Program-made: the position numbers and the translations under genes
The notes under the pieces: generated by a model
Databases searched by the model: none
What the model saw: only the letters and a program-made list of their open reading frames with translations
Told to the model about the DNA's origin: nothing
In this document: piece after piece, positions 14,101-26,200 of the stretch
Numbering within the stretch: position 1 is the stretch's first letter
Layout of the letters: the number at the start of each line of letters is the position of its first letter
Assembly: GCF_023375975.1 (NCBI RefSeq)
Contig: NW_026040046.1
Location: 1,776,501 to 1,840,500, forward strand
DNA length: 64,000 nucleotides
DNA from: Astyanax mexicanus
Taxonomy: Eukaryota > Chordata > Actinopteri > Characiformes > Acestrorhamphidae
Direction of reading: 5' to 3'

Positions 14101-17100
14101 CCAGGGTGCAAGTGCTGATGTTTGTTCAGGCTCAGTTTTGGACACATCAGGTCTTAAATCTGCTCCTGAAGCCGGTCTGGACAGGAGCTACAGCCGATTG
14201 TTCTCAGAGTCGTGGGGAGAATACGTGGAGCCATCACAAACCCCAGCCGCCAGTTTTCAACCCAAAAAAAGTATATCTACTCCACACAGGATGTCTTCAG
14301 TCAGTGAGGTAATTGATCTGTCCATCAGTCCCCCTCCAGGGTCTGAAGAGCCAGGTGAGTTATCCCTGGCCCTTCCAGTGGCTGGTGTGTCTCCAGGTGA
14401 GAGGCAAACAAGTAAATCCTCTCTAATCATGGTTTCCAGAACTCCAGAAATTTCATCTCCAGTACCCGCGAGTGCTTTGGGTCCATTAGCCCGGTCCAAA
14501 CAATCACCTGTTAAAGAAAGGTCCATGGTTTGCTCTTCATTAACCAGTGTAAATAGCCCTAGCCTTTCATATAAATCATTAAGTACAGCAACCTGGTCCA
14601 AGGGCTCACCAGGAGCAGCCAGTAGCATAGAGTCTAAGTGTTCACCTTTAGTACTAAGTAACCCAAGTAAGTCTCAGCCTAAATCATCTCCTCCAGTTCC
14701 TAACTACAACAAACCTGAGCTCATAGTCCTCTCAGACTGTAGCGATGACACAGATGCTGACCCCCCTGCTAACCAAGATTCACCACCACTATCTCCATCT
14801 CCTCCAAAAGCCAATAAAAGCCACACTCCAATTAGAGCTAAAGAAAGTAAACCATCTCTTCATAACAGAACAGATAAGATGGAACCTTCCAAAACTGACC
14901 ACTTAGAAGACTGCCTGTACAGTGCAGCCAATCACAGCATGCTGGACGGCTCTGCTGAAGTTTCCTGGCTTATCCCGGCCACTCCAGAAGTTTCCACACG
15001 ATCCTGCTCCACACAGACCTACAACAGCATGCAGCGCTCTCAGCTGTTTCCCAAACCCCACTCCTCATCGCCACAGGCCTCCTCTTCCGTTCCTCAGGAC
15101 TCTGAAATGTCCCGCAGCGCAGAACCTCTTTCTTCTTCCATCAGAGGGGGGCCAGCTTGCTCAAGTCTACGTTCAGATCCGTGTTCTTCTTCTGAACATT
15201 CCACAGATATTCAGAAGCCAGTATCTTGTTCCAGACTCCAGTTTGACACCCCGCAGTCTAGGGGTCAAACTCACCACTCAGCCCTTCCAAGTTTCATGCC
15301 CTCCAGCAGCACACCCCTGCACTCTGCCCCCTGCCCTCAGCCTCCAGAGCCTCTGGGATCACCACTGTTGAGGCACAGTGATTTCAGACCACAGAGAAGA
15401 GCTGCTTGGGAGGAGGAGGACTGTGAGGATAAGAAGGTTGATCTGTCTCTCTCTGATCGGTTGGGCAAGATGGCTCAGTTTGGAACTTCAGGTAAATTTA
15501 AGACAAAAGCATGCTTTTGCCAGGTTTGGGGGTCACCAGACCTGCTTCTGCAGTGCTACCGTCTTGAGGGTTACACCTTCATTCCAAGTCTAGCACTAAC
15601 ACACCCCTTTCAACTGATAAAACACTCCTGGAGGCAGTAATTAGATGGATCAGGGGGGATTGCTTAGTGTTTGGAGCTACAGTCTGCAATAACATTGCTC
15701 TCCAGGTGCAGGGCTTGTGACCCCTGCTTTAGGATCTCTGAAGGTAGAACATACCAGCTGGAATAAGTGGAACTGTACTAAAATGTACATAAAATGGGCC
15801 TCATTTATGAAACCTTTGTAAAAATATGAGCAAACTATGAATAAATTAAAGTGAGTAAATTATGAATAAACCTTCCATAAAACTTACCAACCAGATTCCT
15901 CACAACCCCCTTTATTTACCGTATTTTTCGGACTATAAGGCGCACCGTATTATAAGACGCATTATCAAAGAACGCCTATTTTCTGCTATTTTTCCATACA
16001 TAGGGCGCATCGCATTATAAGGCGCGTTAAGTGACACTAGAAAGGGTGCCTATATCAAAGTGAACAGGGGTGGCGCCATGTTTCCCTTCCCCCACCGGGG
16101 GTGGTCGCTTGCCGGTGGAGCGTCTCAGTATATATAAATCTAGCTCTTTCAAAGTCAAACGAGTGCTGGATATTAATCTACACAGATTCCTCTCCTGAAA
16201 ACTGTTTATTTGGTGCTTCAGTTTATTTACAGTAAGCTTAGATTTCCAGATGTCCACTAAGGCTTGCTGCACCAGCTTTAGCATAGCTATCCGCTAGCAC
16301 GCTAGCTAGTCACCTAAACTAGTAAAGTTAACCCAAACTTAAACGACAGCGTTACACTGAGTAATCCTGCGTGTTCTGGTAAGACAGTGAGATATTAGCT
16401 AGCGATTCGTCCCCCGTAGCTTGTTTTAACACTGTAAACAAGCAGATTACAGGCTGATAAAACTCACCTCTGAGAGAGTTAGCGCTTAGCATCTAGCTAA
16501 TGCTAGCCAGGCAAAGCAGCACAGACTTACAGGCCGATAACTCACCTCTGAACGGTGAACGCTTAGCGATTAGCATCTAACTCTAATAATACTGCTCCAG
16601 CAGTATTAAAAGTGCTAAATTTAGAAAATACTGATCTCTGAACAGTGAAAAAGCTAGCTAGCTAAGCGGTTAGCATCTAGCTAATGCTATTGCTGCTCTG
16701 CACGGAGTGTGTGTTTACTGCTCCTTACACCTGACGGGTAAAATTTAGATAATACTGATCTCTGAACAGTGAATAAGCTAGCTAATGCTATTTGCTGCTC
16801 CAGCCTCGGAGCTGCACGGCTCTGGACTCTGTATAGCACTGAAACTCTGTATAACGCTGCACGGAGTGTGTGTTTACTGCTCCTTACAACCTGACGAGTA
16901 AAATTTAGATAATACTGATCTCAGTGAATAAGCTAGCTAGCTTAGCGGTTAGCATCTAGCTAATGCTATTGCTGCTCAGCCTCGGAGCTGCACGGCTCTG
17001 GACTCTGTATAGCACTGAAACTCTGTATAACGCTGCACGGAGTGTGTGTTTACTGCTCCTTACAACCTGACGAGTAAAATCCATACAAAAGGCGCACCGT

Positions 17101-20100
17101 ATTATAAGACGCACTGTCAATTTTTGTGAAAATTAAAAGTTTTTAAGTGCGCCTTATAGTCCGAAAAATACGGTATACATTTATACATAAACATGGATCT
17201 CTTTGATAATGAATACCAGTAGTTTGTAAATTGGCATGTGTATATTTCCTGTACATACTATTACCATAATCCCCACTAGGGGTGGGGGAAATGTTCGATT
17301 GAATCTTGGTTCCGACGTGGATGATTTTGAATCGATCTACAAACACAAAAAAATAAATTCAGACCTGCTATCATGTACACATTTAGAGTGACAGGCACCA
17401 GTTTATACCTCATACTCAATGCATGTTCTTCCAAATTTGCCTGTGTGTGTGTGTTTGTGGCCACTCGCACTGTTGCACTGTTCATGTTTGGCATGAACAT
17501 TAATCCAACAAGCTACCTATTGAGCTGTACGATCCTCAAAACTGTCGGGACCCCAAGCAACCACCCACCCAACCAAACCAACCACAGACCACCAACCACC
17601 CAACCAACCACCCACCCAAACCACCCACCCACACAACCAACCACCCAAACCACCTACCCAACCACCCACCCACCCAACCAACCAACCAACCAACCAAACC
17701 AACCAAACCATCCACCCAAACTCCCAACCACACACTCAACCAAACCCACCCAATCACTTATAAAGGAAAATCTTGAAAATGATCAGGGGTGCTCAAACTG
17801 TTTCATGCCACTGTATAAAAAAATATCCACAGCTGTTTCCTTTTTTGATTTCTTTCATAGAGCTTGGTTTCAAGGTTGTCAGCCAGTCCGAGAGCTTGCA
17901 GTCCCAACGAGGATGTGTTCAACCTAGGGAAGATGCACGTGATAGTCCTCCTGGTTCTCCAGCTCACACCGAGGCTGAGGATGAGACTGGGACAAGAGAA
18001 CAGGACCATGGAGGAACAGTGGATGAGGACAACAGAAGCAATAATGAAGTGGAGATGGTTGAAGAGGTCAGTTTTTGCGCCTTCGATGAGCCTCCCATCG
18101 CGTTTGATGACTCGTGGGGTCTTGGAGGAGGAGAGGTAAACCAAGGACCCCGCTTCAGTCTGAGGCTGGAGAGCAGTGGAGATGCAGGCAGTCCTTTAGA
18201 ACACAGAAGACATGTGGAGATGCCCCCCCAGCACACAAACTCTCCACCCATAGAGGAAGCTCATGCCATATCACCTGATTCTGGAGCTGCAGCCAACCAC
18301 AGCCTGCCGGATCCTGCAGTGTGGGAAAGCTGGGGGGAAGATGAGGATGAGGATGATAAACCTGACAAGGGACCTGCTCTTCCTCTGTTTCAGAGAGCGG
18401 GTGTGGTGGCTCCTCCAAAGAGAGTGGCGGAGCTGAAAACGCCAGGTAACGAAGATAAGATTAATCATAAATGTTTTGTATTGTGCCGCAAGCATCTTGA
18501 CCAATGGTCAAAAACATTTGTGTGGGTGTCTAGGACATAAATACATTTACACAATGAAATACATATTACTTACTACATATTTATAATGAACATATAAATG
18601 TGCACTATGTGGCAGTTTAATTGCATTCAGGAGTATCATGCTGGCCTTCTTTCTGATAAAAACAAATATGCTATCCATTACGTTTGGATTTTGCCTTCAT
18701 TAAAGATAATTTGTAAAGATATCTTTATAAAATAATTTCTTGTTAAAGAAGAAATCCGGTGTAAAAACGACTCCAAAATACAGCACCTTTAGTGCTCCCC
18801 ACAATGCTAGTGATAGGGGCATAATGTTCCCCATGCAAAGAAATCTTTATTTTAACACCATTAACAATCTTAAAGTAGCTCCACACTGAGGGCCCTGACA
18901 TTTAAAACAAGTAAGTAAAGTAGTGCAATACAGCAGTTCATTTGTAAAATTTGAGTCACATTATGTGAACCTTTTATACTTTCCATTTTCAAACAAACAT
19001 ATTTGGAAGAAAAAAAAATAGAAATTAGCTTTACTCTATGGACACCTGTTTATTTCCACAGTGTCATTGTGTGTTTTATTTATTTATATATGTATATACA
19101 GTTGAATGAAAAAGTATGTAAACAATTGCTGAATAAATTAGTCACTCTCTTGAGGTCATGATGCCACAGCATCTCAGTTGGGTTCAGGAGGTCAGGACTC
19201 TCCAGAAGGAGTATTTATTTATTTTCTTCTGTTGAAGTCGTTCGTTCGGTTGTTGATTTACTTCTGTGTTTTGGGTCGTTGTTCTGTTGCATCATCCATT
19301 CTGTATTGAGCTTCAGTTGGAGGAGAGATGGTCTTAGGTTTTCCTGCAAAATGTCTTGATTAACTTCCATTGATGACTGCAGTCCGTAAGGCAGCAAAGC
19401 AGCCCCAAACCATGATGCCCCCTCCACCATATTCCAAAGTTGGGATGAGGTTTTGATGATGGTGTGCTCTGCCTTTTTCTCCACACATAGCGCTGTGGAT
19501 TCCATCCAATCAACTCAATGTTTGTTTTATCTGTCCACAGTATATTTAGCCAGTAGTGCTGTGGAACATCCAGGTGCTCTTTTGCAACCTTCAAACGTGC
19601 AGCAATATTTTTTTTTGTACAGCAGTGGCTTCCTCTGTGGTGTCCACCCATCAACTCCATTCTTGTTTGTTTTCCTTTTTGTAGATTTGTCAAAAAAATG
19701 TTAGCATGTGGCAGAGATTTCTGTAAGTCTTCAGCTGATGCTCTAGGATTCTTCCTCACCTCATTGATCATTTGACGAATACGCCTATAGAGAGTAGCAT
19801 ACCGTGGACACGTGAACATCAAGGCTTTTAGAGATACTTTTGTAACCCTTTCCAGCTTCATGCAAGTCAACAATTCTTGAAGTAGGTCTTCTGAGAGCTC
19901 TTTTATGTGAGACACATCAAGCAATGCTTCCTAAAAACAGCAAACTCAAAACTAGTAAGTTTTATAGGGCAGGGCAGCTTCAACCAACACATCCAATCTC
20001 ATCCCATTGGCTGTCTCCTGGCTCCAATTAGCTCTTAGAAAAGTCATTAGTCTAGGAGTTCACATACTTCCCCCCCCCCCCCCCCCCCCTCACTTTGAAT

Positions 20101-23100
20101 GTTAACATGTTGTGTTAAAAAAAACATCCAAACATATATATTTTTTGTGTGGTTTTAGTTTAAGCAGACTGTGTTTGTGTATTGTTGTGATGAAGATCAG
20201 AACACATTTAATAACCATTTTTTGCAGAAATCCAAGTCATTCCAAAGGTTCATGGTTCATATACTTTTTGTTGCAACTGTATATAACTTAGTGGGAATTC
20301 GTGGGAAAGGTGACTTATGACGCATGCATGGCATAAGAATGGCTGTTATTGAAATGGATCACTACTCTTTTATAAGTAATGATTTATATACTTCTAATAA
20401 TTTCCTCTGCAGTTTACAGTGGCTTGCAAAAGTATTCATGCTCCTTGAACTTTTTGTCATTTTACAACCACATTTAAGTGTATTTTATTGAGATTTTAAG
20501 TGATTAACCAATTAAGTAGCACATAATTGAAGTAAACAAAAACTATACATGCTTTTTAAAAGTTTATTCAAATAAAAATCTGAAAAGTGAAGTGCATAAG
20601 TATTCAGCCCCTTCACTCTGAAACCCCCAAATACAATCCAATAAATAAATTGCCTTCAGAAGTCACTTAATTATTTTAAGTCGAGCTGTGTGTAATTTAG
20701 TCTCAGTATAAATACACCTGTTCTCTGTAGGCTTCAGTGATTTATTAGAGAACACTATTGAACAAACAGCATCATGAAGACCAAGGAACTCAGCAGACAG
20801 GTCAGAGATAAAGTTGTGGAGAAGTTTAAAGCAGGGTTAGGTTATAAAAACATATCCCAAGTTCCCATGCTCCCAGTGAGCATTGTTCAATCCACCATCA
20901 TAAAATGTAAAAAGGATTCTACAACTGCAAACCTACCAAGTCATGGGGGGGAAGTAACATCGCTCATCCTCACTGTGAAACATGGTGGTGGCAGCATCAT
21001 GCTGTGGGGCTACTTTTCTTCACCTTCTTCAGAGGTGATGGAAAGATGGATGGAGATAAATACAGGGCAATGGCAATGGAAGAAAACCCGTTGTGGCCCG
21101 CAAGCATTAAACATCTGGTGAGCTTTTGTTTACATTTCTCCCCTCTCTCTCTCTGTTGCGCTCGACGTACTTTAGTTTCCGCCCGTTCTCTTTTTTTCGC
21201 CCGTTCTTGGGCTTCCCATCTTCTTAACAAAAAAACTTTTTCCTGCCTGTGTCCCAATTTACTAGCCGAGGCAGCGGTAGATTGTGACCCAGACGTCACT
21301 GGTTTGATCCTGCCTGAGGAGTGGTGTGTTTATTTATTTGTTCCTTTTTTCTTGGGTTTACCTGCTTTAAGATCAACTGTTCTGCAGTTTGGTTCAACAA
21401 CCCTCTGGGCTGAAGAGCTTCTAGTCTGTAGCACTGCATCCCATTACACTTAATTTTCCAAAAAGTTTTTTTTTTGGCCCATCACGTAATGGCTTGGAAC
21501 ATAGCTGACCCGTGGCCAAACTTAATTGCCGAACCCTGATTAAGATCAAAGAACATTTATTAGAATGGCCCAGTCAAAGTCCTGACCTAAATCCCATTGA
21601 GAATCTTTTGTGTCTCTTGTCAGTAGATTTCCACCACGTGTTTCTCATTTGTAGCTCCGCTCCTTCCCCAGGTGTTTCCAATTCTAGTGTGTTTTATGTT
21701 ACTATAAATAGCCCTCCTCTGCCACTTTGTCTCGGTCGGTCTTTCTGTCACGGAATACCCAGGCAGGGAGACGAGGAGACGGACGCAAGTGCAGGTAGTG
21801 TGAAAATAAATAATAATTTAATAAATAAATAACAAGAAAACAAGGAACAAGTATACACAAATAACCAATAACCAAAACAAATCAGAGAACCTATACTAAA
21901 CCAACTAGAGATAATAAATAAACTGGGAGTAAATAAACAAAGAAACAAACGAGGGACTGAATAAATACAATACTAAACAAGGCAAGGATATATATACAGG
22001 GAATTAACAAGGAACTAAACACTAAGCAGGGAACTTGGGAAACGAGGAAGAAACAAGAAACTAGAAAACTAAACAAGAAATAAACACGGAGCAAGAACTA
22101 GGGCTAAGAAACGCGGAGAACACAGAGGGAGACAAAACAACAGAGGAAGGTGCAAAGACCGACCGAGACAAAGTGGCAGAGGAGGGCTAATATACTAACA
22201 TAAAACACACTAGAATTGGAAACACCTGTGGAAGGGGCGGAGCTACAAATGAGAAATACGTGGTGGAAATCTACTGACAAGAGACACAAAACAGCACAGG
22301 TCACGTGGGAATAACACAGAGACAAGACCAGGATGTGACATTGTGATTGCTGTTTACAGATGCTCTCCATCCAACTGAGTTTTAGCTATTTTGTAAAGAA
22401 GAACAAGCAAAAATGCGTAAAGCTGGTAGAGACAAACCCCAAAGACGTGCAGCTGTAATTGCAGAAAAAGGTGGTTCTACTAAGTGTCGATATATATTGT
22501 AAGGTGACAAAATGTAAAAGGGTATGAATTAGTTTGCAAGCCACCGTAAGCCTGGAGCTTATTAACAAAACTCAAATGCATTCTCATAATCAGCTCATGT
22601 AGTAAGCTGTGATGTTTACAATATAGTTGTGCATTGAGTACATATAATGGCCTAAAGTGTGAAAAGGGATACATTTCAGTCAGAGCCAGTGTGAGCAGAG
22701 GTCTGAACAAGGCGGGTGTGTTTATGGGTCCTGTGTGATACACACACAGTAACTAGCAGGAAATCTAAGCCCTGCTCCCTAAACCTGCTTTATTAAATCA
22801 CATTGTCTCGTCATTGTCAGTAATAAACCGCATTTATAATAATGTACATGTTAATTTGTTTATTGCTGTGATATGTTGTATGTTAAAGCTGCAAAATTGA
22901 ATGTTACTCTGGCAGCATCCAAACTCAAACACATCTTCACTTTACTGAAGCAGCTACATGAATGAATGTAGATCTAATGGTGTGAATCACTGTTGTGTGG
23001 TGGTGTGTGGTCTGGGGCACAACTAAACCAGCAGGCAGAAGAAGGTAAAGTAGTAGTTATATTCTGACATCACATCCTGCATTTGACTTATTTAGATGTG

Positions 23101-23186
23101 TTTGGTTTGTTGCGTGTTTGCGTCTCCGTCTGCTTGTTTGGTGCGAAAGAGCAATCTTACCAATCTAACCAAAGCTGACCAGTATA

Positions 23187-23225
<39 letters not shown>

Positions 23226-26200
23226 TAAATCTTGCTACCCTTAGCTTTGGTCTTTTGTTCAAATGTATGTTTACGTTTCTTTAATATATGAGTGTATTTG
23301 TTTCTGCAGTGGCTCACAAGAATAAGAATCAAGTCCCGCTGGTGCCCATCACTCCAATGCCTGGCTTCTCTGATATGGACACACCAGAGCTCAGAAAAAG
23401 ACTGGACAGGTGAGATTCTGAAATGATGAAAAAATCTTGAGTCCTCCAGGACAGTCCACATGTTTGCTCCAACCCAGCCTGCATGTGGACTGATTTTAGA
23501 GCTACTACTTTAGAAGTCAAAGGCTAAATTGTGTGTTCAAATTCAGTATCATGGGACAGATTCTATGTTCTACAGATGGCTATGTTCACATTACAAGCCA
23601 CAATGCTCAAATCCAATGTTTTACTCAGATTGGATTTGGGAATATTGACGGTTTACATTCACTATTGTAAGTGATCTGTATCTGTGTGTAATGTGAACAA
23701 ATCTGTCCCTGAAACACCGTCTCACATGCTGCACATTAATATGTGTATAAACGTCTCCTTCTTCACCAACAACAAAAAACATCATATTTTTACTCGTAGC
23801 TTTATAAAGGGTTATAAATGGATGAGTTAGCAGCTCATATGTGGAGCATCTTTTGCTGGAGTGGAGAGTAAACAGCTGCTCTGAAGTTCATGCTCAGCTC
23901 CAGGAGGTGAAAAAAGGCCAGGTGGTTTGCTTTTGCTGTTTTTGCAGCTATAGCTGCACAGCTGCACCAAGAGATGTGTGGGTACGAGAGAGATGCACGT
24001 AGCGCAGCTTAAAAGCAAAAAGACACATGAATTGTGATTTTCCGTTCACATTTATGCTGCATGTCCATGGATCAGATACATATCCTATTTATTACTACAT
24101 ATGAAAGTGACTCAAATTTGAAAAAAATGGATTTGACACATTCAAACAGCCATGAAAAAATCAGATCTTTTTAGCCTGGTAATGTGAACATAGCCTGTGA
24201 AGGATAATGATGATTGGTTTTTTTTTTTTTTTTTTTTTGTCTTTTTCCAGTTACGGTGTACGCCCCCTTCCTAAGAAACAAATGGTATTAAAGCTGAAGG
24301 AGATCCACCACTACACCCACCAGCTGATGAGTTCCGAGTCTGAAGAGGAAGATTCTCCTCGATGTCGCCCCAAAACAGGAGCAAACCCTTTCAAACTGCC
24401 CACAGCGCCCCCTCCTGTGTCTCCCAGGAAACTGCAGTTCGGTGAGGAGGAGCAGGAAGTGTTACCTGCGTCTCAGGATTCCAGTACCTCTTCCACAGCT
24501 GAGTCAGAAAGGTAAAGAAACACTGGCGTATGTATAAAAAAATTAAAAGTGTAAGCTACTTTTCTTCCCGCATGTTTAACTTATTACAAAATAAAGAGTA
24601 AAAAATGTTGTGCTAACTTATTACAGCAGCCACATCTGACCTATGCATTACAATACAGTTCAAACAGTATTGCTTCCATGATCTAGATGGTTTCTAATAA
24701 TTATACTAAACTGTTTATTTTACAACACCACACAATATTTCTCCACAGGATCCTGATGCTTCCATTAATCATTTTCATTTACACACTGTTCACACATTTC
24801 AGTGATATTTTGATCATTTTCACTTGATTCAGTACAACACCCACACTAATAATGCCTTCAAAACATTCCAGTAGCTTCATATTCACGAGATGAACACATA
24901 ATTTAATATAACTTCTAGTGCTTTATTACTAGTTTCCTATTTCATTTTTCTTTGCATTTGGCTTTTTCTTTGAGTGAATTACAGGGTTCGTACGGTCATG
25001 AAAAACCTGGAAAAGTCATGGAATTTTAAAACGGCAAAATGTGCTCTACAAATTCTTGTGTTTCTGTTTATCTGCTTTTATTATATAGAAAGCTTTAATT
25101 GTTTGGGCAAATACATCACATCACTTTGCATTAGCTGTCTGACTGGAGTTTTAGCTGCACTATAACTGTAAACTTGAGAAAAACGCTGATTAAATGCTGT
25201 CTGGCTTCAGTCATACACAAAAGGCAGAGGGGCAAAGATATGAACAGCCGAATATGCAGGAAGGTTATGCAGCTAATAAAGTGTGTGATATTTTTACACA
25301 AGAAAAGCATTAGATAAACACCAGGTCATTTCAACATGTTCTCTGACAGTCAGATAGCTGCCAAATTAGTTTATTTCAAAGTTTCAAACTAAAGATTTCA
25401 TAACATGTTTGATGAGAGTATGAACCACTGTTTAAACATTAGAAATGCTCATCAGCGTAGGAATGGGTGGACGTCATCGTACAAATCCATCAGCTCACAG
25501 GTAAGGAATTTAACCCCACATAAAAGAGCTCTCAGGATTTTACTTTAATCTAATTAATTTAGATTTAAAGCAATTTTACAAAAAGCAGTTCTTTAACAGC
25601 TGAGTTATTTCTAGTTCTCATCATATGAGAAACTGGTTTGGTAAATGTGGTAAATCAGGTGAGCTGCTGATGGAACTGAACATATTATACACATGCTGGC
25701 TGAGGAGCATCCAGGAGAAATCTGGAATCTCTACACTTTGTTCTTCAGCTCGGCTCACAGGATATAAAACATACTTAGTTAAAAATCCCTTGTTACGTTT
25801 TACTGTATGTATGTTCATTTGCATCTGTTCAAATCATGTTATGTTATCTCATATTGCTTGAGATAAGTGGATTAGTGTAATTTGCTTTGGTGCCTAAAAC
25901 TTTTGCACAGTACTGTATATCTTTATATGAATGAATAATATGACTTCCCTTAATTATTCTGAAAACGATTCATTAATAATAACTTGTAGTAATAAGGATA
26001 TAAATAGGAGTGGCATATTTAAATGTTGTGTTGATGTTTTGAGTTTTTAACACAGTGTCTGTGCTTAACGCGTCGTCTACAGGTCAAACCCGGAGCTGTG
26101 TGACTCTGAGGAGGAGGGCTCGGACAGTGAGGGCGTCACTGCATCCCAGGCGGTGGTGCGTGAGAAGGACAAGCTCCTGGCCGTGCGTTCCTTCATCGTG

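Noticed and set aside
13484..15640. Treating 13484-15640 as one intact 718-aa gene
   Set aside because: It is slx4 exon e read through both splice sites. The BTB continuation at its start and the phase match at 15491 show that it is an internal exon.
17373..17927. Long open frame over the ACC-rich repeat (Pro/Thr/Asn-rich on +, Gly/Trp/Val-rich on -)
   Set aside because: Created by simple-sequence composition; no start context, splice logic or family similarity.
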